64,000 bases of DNA from Alkalibacillus silvisoli (GCF_039521975.1 NZ_BAAACZ010000019.1:32300-96299), one strand, 5' to 3'. Positions 8,850 to 17,845 are shown, counted from the first letter of the stretch. Notes: a model not told the origin generated them from the letters alone. A program made the numbers and translations.

Positions 8850-8886
8850 AATTAATTTTACTTTAAAAAATCCGTATAATATCAAC

Positions 8887-9402
8887 TTAATTAGCCAATT
8901 GCTTTAATGATTCGCGGTTAAATGCAGGTAAATCATCAGGCTTGCGACTTGTTACTAAGTTATGACAGACAACAACTTCTTCATCTTTGAAATTAACTCC
9001 TGCATATTCCATATCAACTGCAATTGATTTAAAACCTGTTGCAACACGACCTTCTAATGCTTTAGCTGTAATTAACAATTGCGGGCCATGACATATAGCA
9101 AAAACGGGTTTATTTTCATTCATAAAATGCTTAACAAATTTAACAAAACGCTCATCTGCTCTTAATATATCCGGAGAGAAGCCACCAGGAATGAATAATG
9201 CATCAAAATCTTTCGGATTCACTTCATCAATCCCGTGGTCAATAGCTACTTCAACTTCTCCCTTTTTTCCTGTTACAACTTGATTCTTTTCTTTCTCAAT
9301 CGTTACAACACTATGACCTTCATTTCGAAAGGCATTAGCCGGTTCAGTGTACTCACTATCTTCAAATAGGTTAGTCATAACGCAAGCAACTAACTTAGAC
9401 AT
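8887..9402 (-). CDS. DJ-1/PfpI family protein
   Basis: This is a single DJ-1/PfpI domain of about 171 residues. The nucleophile elbow is FAICHGPQLL with the reactive Cys, and the GGFSPD loop lies before it. Bacillus relatives (YraA, general stress protein 18 type) are linked to protein-glycation repair or stress; which reaction applies here is not visible. ATG 9402 was chosen because AGGAGGC lies about 7 bases upstream; the longer in-frame start at 9429 has no ribosome binding site. Confidence 0.9.
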   Translation of the reverse strand: MSKLVACVMTNLFEDSEYTEPANAFRNEGHSVVTIEKEKNQVVTGKKGEVEVAIDHGIDEVNPKDFDALFIPGGFSPDILRADERFVKFVKHFMNENKPVFAICHGPQLLITAKALEGRVATGFKSIAVDMEYAGVNFKDEEVVVCHNLVTSRKPDDLPAFNRESLKQLAN

Positions 9403-9479
9403 AGAGAAACGCCTCCTTTTATTAATCAATGATTAACCTAAAAGCACTATTCCCTAATTATTCAAATTAAAAACTGAAT

Positions 9480-10796
9480 TTAAGTATCATGTTGAAACTG
9501 TTGAAAGATTGAATGTCCTTTAGCTTGATACACCTCTTTTCCTAACAAATCATTGATAATCTCCATATTCCGTTGGATCGCTAAACCTAAATTAGTCGCG
9601 GCTGTACCATGCGAATGTTCAATATTAGTCACCATGTAAAAATGGTGGTCTCTTTCTTGTTTAAAATCTAAGCGGTAATGGCGAGTTATTTTAAACAATA
9701 AGTCTTCCCGGTCCTCCCAATGTATTTTATTTTCAAAGCGTTCCAAAAACCATTGAGGAATATTCGGTTTATAACCCGTAGCTAATATCACCTTCTCCGT
9801 TTGATAATTAAAAGACTCTTCTTGTTGCCACTGTTCACATTGAATCTCGTAAAACTCACCAGAAGGTTTAATTTCCTTAACGTCAGTTATGGGCTGTATC
9901 GTTACCTTAGGGTCCTTCTCACCAATTGAGTAATGATACAACATATCATATATACCCTCTAAGGTTGATTCATCAACACCATGGCGTAAAGGGTCTAACG
10001 AATCTAACGTTTCTTTTCGCTTTTCAAAATCTAATTGATGGAAGTAATCCACATATTTTGGTGAGAAAAACTCTTGACCAATTTTTGCGGACTCAAGTTG
10101 GAAGATGCCTTTACTTCGTGTAAACCATGTTAAATGAAATTCTTTATTCTCCCTTTCCTCAAGCAAATCATAAAAGACCTCAGCAGCACTCTGACCTGAG
10201 CCAACAATCGTTATATGATTTGAATTAAGCAATTGTTCTTTATAATATAAATAACGGCTTGTATGCAAGACATCATCTTCTCGTAAGTTTTCCGTTGAAT
10301 CGAGTACAAAAGGTTCTGAGCCTGTTGCCATGACAACATGTTTTGTAAAATACCTCGACGTTTCCATCGTTTCCTGATCCTCTATTACAACTTCATAATG
10401 AGGTGTTTCTGCATCTTGATGGTCAATAATATCTACTACACGTTGACCGAAAATTAAGCCACTGATTTGGTCTGTAGCCCATTGAAGATAATCATTATAC
10501 TCTTGTCTAGGTATTTCCATTTTCTGAAAGAAATAAAACTTATATAACCTCCCATGCTCATGTAAGTAATTTAAAAAGCTATAACGACTTTTAGGATTAG
10601 CAAATGTAACTAAATCAGCTAAGAAAGGGATTTGTAAATCTGTTCCCTCAATTAACATTCCAGGGTGCCAATCCATTTGAGGCGTTTGATCAAAAAAGAT
10701 TCGATCAACATCTTCTAAATCTTCAGTTAAGGCAGCTAAACCTAAATTATATGGGCCAATTCCGATGCCGATAAATGTGTATAACTTATGTTGCAT
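9480..10796 (-). CDS. Lysine/ornithine N-monooxygenase (SidA/IucD/PvdA family)
   Basis: This family makes the N-hydroxy-lysine or N-hydroxy-ornithine used in hydroxamate siderophores, with FAD and NADPH. Visible are the FAD motif GIGIGPYNLGLAAL at the N-terminus, the WHPGMLIEGTDLQIPFLADLVT segment typical of the family, the NADPH motif GSGQSAAEVFYDLL and the C-terminal ATGYKP. ATG 10796 has AGGA ten bases upstream, better than GTG 10805, and gives 438 residues. No acyltransferase or NIS synthetase lies next to it, so here it is an orphan. The substrate amino acid cannot be told from sequence alone. Confidence 0.9.
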   Translation of the reverse strand: MQHKLYTFIGIGIGPYNLGLAALTEDLEDVDRIFFDQTPQMDWHPGMLIEGTDLQIPFLADLVTFANPKSRYSFLNYLHEHGRLYKFYFFQKMEIPRQEYNDYLQWATDQISGLIFGQRVVDIIDHQDAETPHYEVVIEDQETMETSRYFTKHVVMATGSEPFVLDSTENLREDDVLHTSRYLYYKEQLLNSNHITIVGSGQSAAEVFYDLLEERENKEFHLTWFTRSKGIFQLESAKIGQEFFSPKYVDYFHQLDFEKRKETLDSLDPLRHGVDESTLEGIYDMLYHYSIGEKDPKVTIQPITDVKEIKPSGEFYEIQCEQWQQEESFNYQTEKVILATGYKPNIPQWFLERFENKIHWEDREDLLFKITRHYRLDFKQERDHHFYMVTNIEHSHGTAATNLGLAIQRNMEIINDLLGKEVYQAKGHSIFQQFQHDT

Positions 10797-10918
10797 TTCG
10801 ATCACATCCTTTCACTTTTTTATTAGTATGTACTTATTTACGTTTCCTAACGACTTATGACTTAAACTACTTTATAAAACTATACAAGACAGAGACTGGA
10901 ACAAAATTAGTTGAGTAA

Positions 10919-10964
10919 TAAAAAATCCGAACGACTCATCATAGATGAACTCGTTCGGATTTTG
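10919..10964 (-). terminator. Terminator of acsA inside a repeat-like hairpin
   Basis: AATCCGAACGA and TCGTTCGGATT form an 11-bp stem, extended by an imperfect inner helix, and on the minus strand a run of T follows. A near-identical hairpin occurs at 28352-28395. The sequence GAGACTGGAACAAAA lies beside it at about 10893. Confidence 0.85.
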
Positions 10965-11067
10965 ACGCTTCGATCCCATTACATCAAAACTACTCCACTT
11001 TATTAGCTATTCAACACGCATCAATTTTAAAGACTTATAGCTTTTTTAAAAGCTTCTTAAATTCATA

Positions 11068-12789
11068 TTATTCTTCTAATGTTGATGTGTCGCCTTCAGG
11101 TAAACCTAGCTCCCTAGACTTCAGTAGTCGGCGCATAATTTTACCACTACGCGTTTTTGGAATAGCTTCTGTTACTTCGATTTCACGAGGTGCAGCATGT
11201 GCTGCAAAACCTGTCTTTACATACTGACGAATGTCTTCTAATAATTCGTCTGATTCTTCATACCCTTCGTTTAAAGCAATAAAAGCCTTTATAATCTCCC
11301 CACGTTCTGGGTCAGGCTTACCAATGACTCCTGCTTCAGATACCGCTTCATGCTCAATTAATTTACTTTCAACTTCAAATGGTCCAACTCGCTCACCAGA
11401 TGTATTAATCACATCGTCAAGACGCCCTTGGAACCAGAAATAGCCATCCTCATCACGATAAGCACTATCACCTGAAACGTACCAACCATTTAAGAAATAA
11501 CTCTCATACTTCTCTGGACGCTTATAAATGGCGCGCATCATTGAAGGCCAGCCAGCTTTGATCGCTAAGTTCCCCATTTGATTCGGTGGTAATTCTTCAC
11601 CTTGATCATCAACAATTGAGGCAACGACACCTGGAATTGGTTTACCCATTGAACCAGGTCGAATGTCCATTGACGGGTAATTACAAATTAATTGTGCACC
11701 CGTTTCTGTCATCCACCACGTATCATGAATTCGTAATTCAAATGCTTTCTTGCCCCAGTAAATCACTTTAGGGTTTAATGGTTCACCTACACTTAAAATG
11801 TGACGAACACTCGATAAATCAAACTGTTTAACAGTCTCTTCTCCAATGCTCATTAATTTACGGAAGGCGGTAGGAGCTGAATACCAAACAGATACATTAT
11901 AATCATCTAAAGCACCATACCATGCCTCTGGTGTAAAGCGGCCACCCACAACAACGTTCGTTACACCATTTAACCATGGGGCAAAAATTCCATAACTCGT
12001 ACCTGTTACCCAACCTGGGTCAGCTGTACACCAATAAACATCACCTTCTTGTAAATCTAACACCCACTTACCAGTTTGATAATGCTGAACCATCGCATTG
12101 TGTACGTGATAAACACCTTTTGGTTTACCTGTTGAACCTGAAGTGTAGTGAATTAACATACCATCTTCTAAATCAACCCACTCTATATTAAATTGATCAC
12201 TAGCTTGATCCATTTCTTTATGGTAATCAACATAACCGTTTGAAATATCTTTGGCTTCACCAACTAAAACGACTTTCTCAAGGTTTGGTAATTCCTTTAC
12301 AGGGACTCGTGATAATAGTTCGGGTGTTGTAATTAACATTTTGGCTTCACTATCTTCTAAGCGGTCTTGGACAGCTTGCTCCATAAACGCTTCAAACAGC
12401 GGTCCAGCAATAGCGCCTACTTTTAAAACACCAAAAAACGAAGCGTAAAACTCAGGGGATCTCGGCATAAATAGAAATACACGATCGCCTTTTTCAATTC
12501 CTTGACTTTTTAAAACGTTAGCAAACTGATTACTTTTTAGACTCAATTGTTCAAAAGTTAAGGATTCTTTTCGATCTAAAGCAACATAATGTAATGCTAC
12601 TTGATCTTTCTTATCAGGGTTTTCAGCGTGACGGTCGACCGCTTCATAAGCAATATTTACCTTCCCTGTATCATTCCAAGAAAAAGCTTTTTTCGCTTCT
12701 TCCCAATTGAAGTTTTGGTAAGTTTCTTCATAGTTAACTAAATTGTGTTGATTACTTTTAGCCTTTAAAACGCTTTCACTCACAACCAT
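11068..12789 (-). CDS. acsA: Acetyl-CoA synthetase AcsA
   Basis: AcsA activates acetate to acetyl-CoA through acetyl-AMP. The AMP-binding motif HYTSGSTGKPKGV, the core YWCTADPGWVTG, the hinge-region GDSAYRDEDGYFWFQGR and the C-terminal PKTRSGKIMRR are all present. That last Lys is the one acetylated in homologues. The length (573 residues) and sequence closely follow B. subtilis AcsA. It is monocistronic, with a hairpin terminator shortly after it. Start choice between 12789 and 12783 is open; GGATGAGGTG lies upstream of both. Confidence 0.95.
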   Translation of the reverse strand: MVVSESVLKAKSNQHNLVNYEETYQNFNWEEAKKAFSWNDTGKVNIAYEAVDRHAENPDKKDQVALHYVALDRKESLTFEQLSLKSNQFANVLKSQGIEKGDRVFLFMPRSPEFYASFFGVLKVGAIAGPLFEAFMEQAVQDRLEDSEAKMLITTPELLSRVPVKELPNLEKVVLVGEAKDISNGYVDYHKEMDQASDQFNIEWVDLEDGMLIHYTSGSTGKPKGVYHVHNAMVQHYQTGKWVLDLQEGDVYWCTADPGWVTGTSYGIFAPWLNGVTNVVVGGRFTPEAWYGALDDYNVSVWYSAPTAFRKLMSIGEETVKQFDLSSVRHILSVGEPLNPKVIYWGKKAFELRIHDTWWMTETGAQLICNYPSMDIRPGSMGKPIPGVVASIVDDQGEELPPNQMGNLAIKAGWPSMMRAIYKRPEKYESYFLNGWYVSGDSAYRDEDGYFWFQGRLDDVINTSGERVGPFEVESKLIEHEAVSEAGVIGKPDPERGEIIKAFIALNEGYEESDELLEDIRQYVKTGFAAHAAPREIEVTEAIPKTRSGKIMRRLLKSRELGLPEGDTSTLEE

Positions 12790-13031
12790 CACCTCATCCT
12801 TTATTTTTAATAAAACATTACAAATTTTAAAAATATTCTAGTAATGATATTGTATAGTAAAATATCAATTTTTAAAAGTCCTTAATTTCAATATCTACCC
12901 ATTTTTTGAGAAAGCTTGGTTAATTGACCTAGACTCAACAAAAGGAAAAACAGACCTTAGAAAGTTAGGCACTTATACAGGGGTCGATGAGTATTATGAT
13001 ACAAATAAATTTTTATTGGGGGAGTATCCAC

Positions 13032-13577
13032 ATGTATAATGCTTCACACGATAGTTATAATTATGGTCATATAAATGGACCTCATCACACCTATCCAACA
13101 CATCAAAAAACACATCCAATACCAATGTTTAACAGTACCCGTGAAGAGCTAACTAACCTTTTGTTAGCAGCCAAGGAAAGTCAGCAACTATCATTTGATC
13201 AGATCGCACAAGATGTTGGGGGCAGTAAAGAGTGGATCGCAGCTGTTCTATTAGGTCAACAATCCATGAACGCAGATGACGCCATTCGATTAACGCAGGT
13301 ACTTCATGTTGATCCTTATATAGCCAACCTTTTACAAAGGCCACCTATAAGAGGCTCTTTGGATCAAACTGTACCGACTGATACATTAATTTATCGTTTT
13401 TATGAAATAATGCAAGTTTATGGAACTACATTTAAAGCACTCATTAACGAAATGTTCGGAGATGGAATTATGAGTTCTGTTAACCTCGAAATTGGTGTCG
13501 ATAAAAAACCAGACCCAGAAGGTGAGCGGGTCGTCATTACGTTAGACGGTAAATTCCTCCCCTATGAAAAGTGGTAA
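13032..13577 (+). CDS. cynS: Cyanate hydratase (cyanase) with His-rich N-terminal extension
   Basis: Cyanase converts cyanate and bicarbonate to ammonia and CO2. The core matches E. coli CynS closely: LLGQQ in the N-terminal helical domain, then YRFYEIMQVYGTT with R122 and E125, and GDGIMSSVNLEI with the catalytic Ser, then the C-terminal PEGERVVITLDGKFLP. With ATG 13032 (GGGGGAG nine bases upstream) the protein has 181 residues. A first segment of about 33 residues is not in E. coli CynS and carries six His (H6, 13, 18, 19, 24, 28). No carbonic anhydrase or cyanate transporter is adjacent, and regulation is not evident. Confidence 0.93.
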   Translation: MYNASHDSYNYGHINGPHHTYPTHQKTHPIPMFNSTREELTNLLLAAKESQQLSFDQIAQDVGGSKEWIAAVLLGQQSMNADDAIRLTQVLHVDPYIANLLQRPPIRGSLDQTVPTDTLIYRFYEIMQVYGTTFKALINEMFGDGIMSSVNLEIGVDKKPDPEGERVVITLDGKFLPYEKW

Positions 13578-13581
13578 AAAT

Positions 13582-13628
13582 AAAGGTGACTCTAAAATCG
13601 TTAAACGACTTTAAAGTCACCTTTTTAT
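13582..13628 (+). terminator. Terminator of cynS
   Basis: AAAGGTGACT and AGTCACCTTT form a 10-bp stem with an imperfect inner helix, and TTATT follows. It starts 4 bp after the cynS stop. Confidence 0.88.
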
Positions 13629-13664
13629 TCTTATACAAGGGGCAATAGGAGATATTCCAAAAGC

Positions 13665-13790
13665 TTATGTTTCAACAGGACCTTCCCAATCTAACATTCC
13701 ACCAGCCATATTTTTCACTTTAAAACCACGTTGTTCTAAATACTGTGTTGCCTTTCCACTACGGCCACCTGAACGACACACCATAAGTGG
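13665..13790 (-). pseudogene. 3' fragment of a rhodanese gene
   Basis: The minus strand encodes PLMVCRSGGRSGKATQYLEQ and on to GPVET and a stop. This is the C-terminal half of a single-domain rhodanese, nearly identical to residues 57-98 of the intact gene at 17546-17845. The 5' half, including any start, is missing; homology stops abruptly near 13790. It is a truncated duplicate whose reading frame is still clean, suggesting recent loss. Confidence 0.85.
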
Positions 13791-13802
13791 ATTTCAACTT
13801 AA

Positions 13803-14033
13803 TTAATATAAATAAAAGTAAAGAAAAAACAAAATAACCATCACAACCATCAATCCAGAAATAAGCCAAACAAGATGAACAGCAGGTTTAAATGTCTGTT
13901 CATTAATTTGTGTTCGTTTGCGCTCATAGTGGACAGTTCCGATAATAGCTAAGGCTGTACGAATCCATGCTAAATACGTTCGTTCATTAGCCAGATGTTG
14001 TTGTATATAGTTAGAATCTTTTGTTGGTTCGAT
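13803..14033 (-). pseudogene. DUF202 (YidH-type) membrane protein remnant
   Basis: The minus strand reads IEPTKDSNYIQQHLANERTY, LAWIRTALAIIG, then TVHYERKRTQINEQTF and a C-terminal membrane segment ending FYLY-stop. LANERTYLAWIRTALA is the DUF202 signature. The sequence between AIIG and the R-K-R-x-Q-I-N-E-Q motif, where relatives have one and a half membrane helices, is missing. The frame begins after a TAA with ATC and has no usual start codon. Both points indicate a decayed gene with an internal deletion. Its function is unknown. Confidence 0.65.
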
Positions 14034-14069
14034 TTAAAACAGCCCCTTAATGAAAAGCCATACATAACG

Positions 14070-15722
14070 TTATTTTACACATTGGTTAATAGAATAATAC
14101 TGGATTCGGCCTTCATACTTATCATACCAACCTGCTTTTTTCACTAAATCTTTAACTGGTCCTTTCATATTCGCAATATTAACCTCTACACCATAATCAT
14201 CATACTCTTGGATTAGTTCATCTAACTCATCAATCGCTACAGCATCCATATCATTGACTGCTGAAAAATCTAATATGATTTGATTAGTATCAGGCTTTTT
14301 GTCTAACAACTTTTCTAATTTATTTTCTAAGAATGCTATGTTCGCAAAGTATAGTGATTCATCAATCCGAAAGATGATCGTGTTAGGAAATGTTTTAGCT
14401 TCAGGGAAACGTTCAATATTACGATACACACCTTCTCCTTCTAAATACCCTAACTCAGCTACGTGTGGGTAAGCACTACGCCAAATAAATACGACTAATG
14501 AAAAAACAATTCCTGTTAAAATACCAGTCTCAATACTCGTCAATAGTGTTGCGAAAAACGTAACAGCTAAAGTCCAGCCGTCTGCACGTTTTACTTTAAA
14601 TAAGTGAAAAGCTTCTTTCACATCAATTAATCCATATACAGCTACGATAATAATCGCCGCTAACGCTGATTGCGGTAGGTAGTAAAACCATTCTGTAAAA
14701 AACAATAACGTCAAAATGATCATAACAGCAGTAATAATGGTTGCCATCCCTGTTCTTGCCCCAGACTGATAGTTAACTGCTGAACGCGAAAAACCACCTG
14801 TCACTGGAAAGGCTGAAAAAAAGGAACCAACTATATTCGTAGCACCTAAACCATTTAACTCTTGATTAGAATTAATTTTGTAACCTTCTTTAGCTGCAAG
14901 CTTCTTTGCCACAGCTACCGACTCCATAAACCCGACAAACGCGATTGTTAAAGCGATTGGAAGTAAAGCTGAAATAGAATCCCAACTCACTGACGGTAAA
15001 GATAAAGAAGGTAAGCCTGAAGGGACGTCTCCAACGATTGCAACACCTTGATAATCAAGGTTAAACAAATATACTGCTAAACTTGTCGCAACGACTACCA
15101 CTAATGGCCCTGGTATTTTAGGTACATATTTTTTAAATAATATCAAAATGACGATACTTCCAATACCTAAAGCAACTGTTTGTAAGTGGACCGCATTTAA
15201 GTTCACAACTGCTTCAGTTAGTAGTTCCAACACATTACCTTTACTCGGCAATTCAATTCCAAGTAACCCACTTAACTGCGATAAGGCAATAATAATAGCA
15301 GCAGCTGACGTAAAACCACTAATAACAGCATGTGATAAAAAGTTAACTATAAAACCGAGTTTAAATAAGCCCATAGCAAGCTGGATGATACCAACCATGA
15401 GTGCTAGTAGCAAAGCATAGGAAATGAATTGATCGCTTCCTGGCTCAGCTAATGTAGAAACACCGGAATAAACTAATAAAGACACCATAGCAACTGGACC
15501 AACAGCTAATTGTCTAGATGATCCTAATAACGCATATATAATGAGTGGAATAGTTGATGCATAAAGACCCATAACAGGTGGTAAGCCAGCAAGCATTGCG
15601 TAAGCCATACCTTGAGGAATTAACATAATTGCAACGATCAGACCTGCAATTAAATCACCTTTAAAATCCATTCCGTTATAGCGTTTAAGCCAGTCCACCG
15701 ACGGTACGTATTTACTTAACAT
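14070..15722 (-). CDS. SulP family anion transporter with STAS domain
   Basis: This is a SulP/SLC26 permease, about 550 residues. The N-terminal transport domain opens with KGDLIAGLIVAIMLIPQGMAYA, the family signature, and has many membrane segments. A cytoplasmic STAS domain follows, with the DFSAVNDMDAVAIDEL motif near the C-terminus. Family members carry sulfate, bicarbonate or other anions. Its place directly downstream of the persulfide cluster suggests sulfate or another oxidised sulfur anion, which is inference. ATG 15722 has GAGAGGTG upstream; the earlier in-frame start at 15761 would read through the terminator region. Confidence 0.9.
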   Translation of the reverse strand: MLSKYVPSVDWLKRYNGMDFKGDLIAGLIVAIMLIPQGMAYAMLAGLPPVMGLYASTIPLIIYALLGSSRQLAVGPVAMVSLLVYSGVSTLAEPGSDQFISYALLLALMVGIIQLAMGLFKLGFIVNFLSHAVISGFTSAAAIIIALSQLSGLLGIELPSKGNVLELLTEAVVNLNAVHLQTVALGIGSIVILILFKKYVPKIPGPLVVVVATSLAVYLFNLDYQGVAIVGDVPSGLPSLSLPSVSWDSISALLPIALTIAFVGFMESVAVAKKLAAKEGYKINSNQELNGLGATNIVGSFFSAFPVTGGFSRSAVNYQSGARTGMATIITAVMIILTLLFFTEWFYYLPQSALAAIIIVAVYGLIDVKEAFHLFKVKRADGWTLAVTFFATLLTSIETGILTGIVFSLVVFIWRSAYPHVAELGYLEGEGVYRNIERFPEAKTFPNTIIFRIDESLYFANIAFLENKLEKLLDKKPDTNQIILDFSAVNDMDAVAIDELDELIQEYDDYGVEVNIANMKGPVKDLVKKAGWYDKYEGRIQYYSINQCVK

Positions 15723-15759
15723 ATTTTCACCTCTCTTACTTTTAACTGCACCTTTGTGC

Positions 15760-15795
15760 AAAAATTAAGAAGGAGCCTCAACCGCTCCTTCTTAA
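15760..15795 (-). terminator. Terminator of the persulfide dioxygenase-like gene
   Basis: A perfect 12-bp stem TTAAGAAGGAGC/GCTCCTTCTTAA with a 7-nt loop is followed on the minus strand by TTTTTGC. It separates the sulfur cluster from the SulP gene, so SulP probably has its own promoter or depends on read-through. Confidence 0.9.
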
Positions 15796-15803
15796 TACAT
15801 CCT

Positions 15804-16934
15804 TTATCTTACTGCACACCGGTTTGGTCCAATTTCCATTTCACGCTCTTCTTCTTCACCTGGTGTTTCTTTACCCATGTTAGTAAAACGAATTTTTTCG
15901 TGTGAATTTGGTTGAGGTGGTAGGTTTTCTGTTACCATCTTACGGAATTCATCTTCATCTTCAACTTGCAGACCATCGTTGTTCTCAAATAGAACACCTA
16001 ACTTCTCTTGTACAGAACCGTCGTTGTTTAACTCTTCTTTGAAAGAGAAGTGTGCAGGTAATACGATTAAATCATCTGATAGTTCTTTGTAACGTTTATA
16101 TAACGTCTTACGTAAATCGCCTACCCAATCTTCTGCTTTACCTGCTAAGTCAGGGCGTCCAATTGATTCAACGAATAAAATATCACCAGACATTAAATAC
16201 TTCTCATCAACGATAAATGAAGTTGAACCGATTGTGTGTCCTGGAGAATATAGTGCTTGCACGTCAATTTCAGATGATCCAACTTTAATTTCATTGCCAT
16301 CTTCAATTGGCTCATAATCAAATTGTACTTCTTCAGCATCTTTTGGTGGTAAATAGTAAGTTGCCCCTGTTTTCTCAGCAATTGTGCGGCCACCAGAAAT
16401 ATGGTCTGCGTGTAAGTGAGTATCTAGTGCATATTTAATTTTTGCACCTTTTCCCTCAGCAAAATTTATAAATGTATCCGCCATACGTGTCGCATCAATT
16501 ACAGCAGCTTCGCCATCTGAAATGACCATATACGATAGGCAACCTTTACCTAGGCGTACGAACTGATATAGCTCACCGTTCCCTTCTAAGACACCAACTT
16601 TAACTGGCTCTAAATGTTCACTCCAAGCTTTCATTCCACCTGTTACTGAATAAATATTATCAAAACCTGCATCAACTAATTGCTCAGCAACAAACTGTGA
16701 TGAACCACCTTTCGCACAAATAACAGCAACATCTTGATCTTCTGGAATTTGATCTTGGATTGGTTCGATTCCATCCATTAAATCAAAGTAAGGTTTGTTT
16801 AGATGTTCAAAGCTGTCACTTTCTACTTTCCAATCTTCAAACGCATCTTCATTACGTACATCTAGTAAAAACAAGTTATCTTGGTTCACTACTTTTTTTG
16901 CTAATTGGTCTACTGATAACTCTTTAAAGCTCAT
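15804..16934 (-). CDS. Rhodanese-MBL fold protein, persulfide dioxygenase-like
   Basis: An N-terminal rhodanese domain (residues about 5-112, active-site loop CAKGGSS) is followed by a metallo-beta-lactamase domain with the metal motif THLHADHISGG, then SPGHTIGS, MSGDILF and LPAHF. MBL proteins with this build oxidise low-molecular-weight persulfides to sulfite with O2 and Fe(II), as in ETHE1 and CstB. CstB of Staphylococcus has its rhodanese parts elsewhere, so this is an analogue, not the same architecture. A degenerate CstR-like box (ATACC-N6-AGTAT, 16940-16955) overlaps the ribosome binding site. It is probably co-transcribed with the TusA-rhodanese gene 24 bp upstream. Confidence 0.9.
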   Translation of the reverse strand: MSFKELSVDQLAKKVVNQDNLFLLDVRNEDAFEDWKVESDSFEHLNKPYFDLMDGIEPIQDQIPEDQDVAVICAKGGSSQFVAEQLVDAGFDNIYSVTGGMKAWSEHLEPVKVGVLEGNGELYQFVRLGKGCLSYMVISDGEAAVIDATRMADTFINFAEGKGAKIKYALDTHLHADHISGGRTIAEKTGATYYLPPKDAEEVQFDYEPIEDGNEIKVGSSEIDVQALYSPGHTIGSTSFIVDEKYLMSGDILFVESIGRPDLAGKAEDWVGDLRKTLYKRYKELSDDLIVLPAHFSFKEELNNDGSVQEKLGVLFENNDGLQVEDEDEFRKMVTENLPPQPNSHEKIRFTNMGKETPGEEEEREMEIGPNRCAVR

Positions 16935-16958
16935 AAATGATACCTCCTATAGTATTAC

Positions 16959-17528
16959 TTAAGCTTTTTCTACATCTCCATCCCATTCACTCATACCTGG
17001 TACAACATTCGTCACATTTTTATAACCTTTTTCAGAAAGTTTCTGAGAGGCTAGGTCACTTCTATTCCCTGTACGACAAACGACAAATATTTCATCGTCT
17101 TCACTTAGTACATCAGCTCGATGATCTAATTCACCTAAAGGAATTGATTTTGCACCTGGAATATGACCAAATGCGTACTCTGCTGATTCTCGAACATCTA
17201 CAATAGTGGCATTCCCAATTGCCATTTTTTCTTTAAGTTGCTCGTTATTTACGATGTGTTCAAATGATGTTTCACCTTTAGCCTCTTCATCGCTTACTTT
17301 ACGAATATAATGCTTAAGTGTGTCACCATCTTCTTTAAATCCTAAATACTGATGCCCAGTACTCTCAGCCCAAGCTTTCATATCTGCCTTAGTGCCTGGA
17401 TCTGTCGCTTCAACTAACAACACTTTCCCTGAACCAATGTTTTTCATTTCTTTTTTCGTCTTTACAATCGGCATCGGACAAGCCATACCCTTTGCATCTA
17501 AAATGTGATCGGATTTAATTTCAGCCAT
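16959..17528 (-). CDS. TusA-rhodanese fusion sulfurtransferase
   Basis: The N-terminal TusA domain has the CPxP signature in KGMACPMPIVKTKK. It is joined to a C-terminal rhodanese domain with the active-site loop VVCRTGNRS and the usual TIVDVRESAEYAFGHIPGA. Such proteins pass sulfane sulfur between Cys residues; the layout resembles the CstA family of cst operons but lacks its third domain. ATG 17528 follows GGAGGG by seven bases and replaces a longer TTG start at 17543. It sits 17 bp after the single rhodanese gene, so the two are likely one transcript. Confidence 0.9.
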   Translation of the reverse strand: MAEIKSDHILDAKGMACPMPIVKTKKEMKNIGSGKVLLVEATDPGTKADMKAWAESTGHQYLGFKEDGDTLKHYIRKVSDEEAKGETSFEHIVNNEQLKEKMAIGNATIVDVRESAEYAFGHIPGAKSIPLGELDHRADVLSEDDEIFVVCRTGNRSDLASQKLSEKGYKNVTNVVPGMSEWDGDVEKA

Positions 17529-17545
17529 GCAAAATCCCTCCAAAT

Positions 17546-17845
17546 TTATTTTTCAACAGGACCTTCCCATTCCAACATTCCACCAGCCATATTTGTTACA
17601 TTATAGCCACGTTCTTCTAAATATTGCGTTGCTTTACCACTACGACCACCTGAACGGCAAACCATAATGTATTCTTCATTCTTTTCTAATTCATTTTCAC
17701 GAAATTCGATTAATCCTAATGGAATATGCTTTGCACCTGGAATGATACCTTGTGCGACTTCTTCTGCTTCTCTTACATCAATTAAGTTAAGTTTTTCACC
17801 ATTTTCTAAACGTTCTTGTACTTCTTTAATTGTAACTTCCTTCAT
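17546..17845 (-). CDS. Single-domain rhodanese-like sulfurtransferase
   Basis: This 99-residue rhodanese carries the active-site loop MVCRSGGRSGKAT with the Cys that holds persulfide sulfur. IDVREAEEVAQGIIPGA is the conserved N-terminal part. It is an enzyme-only domain without signal peptide. It lies between dsrE and the TusA-rhodanese gene. Its 3' half is duplicated as a broken copy at 13665-13790. The hairpin-like GGCGGCAA/TTGCCACC upstream (about 17888-17915) has no T-run. Confidence 0.92.
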   Translation of the reverse strand: MKEVTIKEVQERLENGEKLNLIDVREAEEVAQGIIPGAKHIPLGLIEFRENELEKNEEYIMVCRSGGRSGKATQYLEERGYNVTNMAGGMLEWEGPVEK

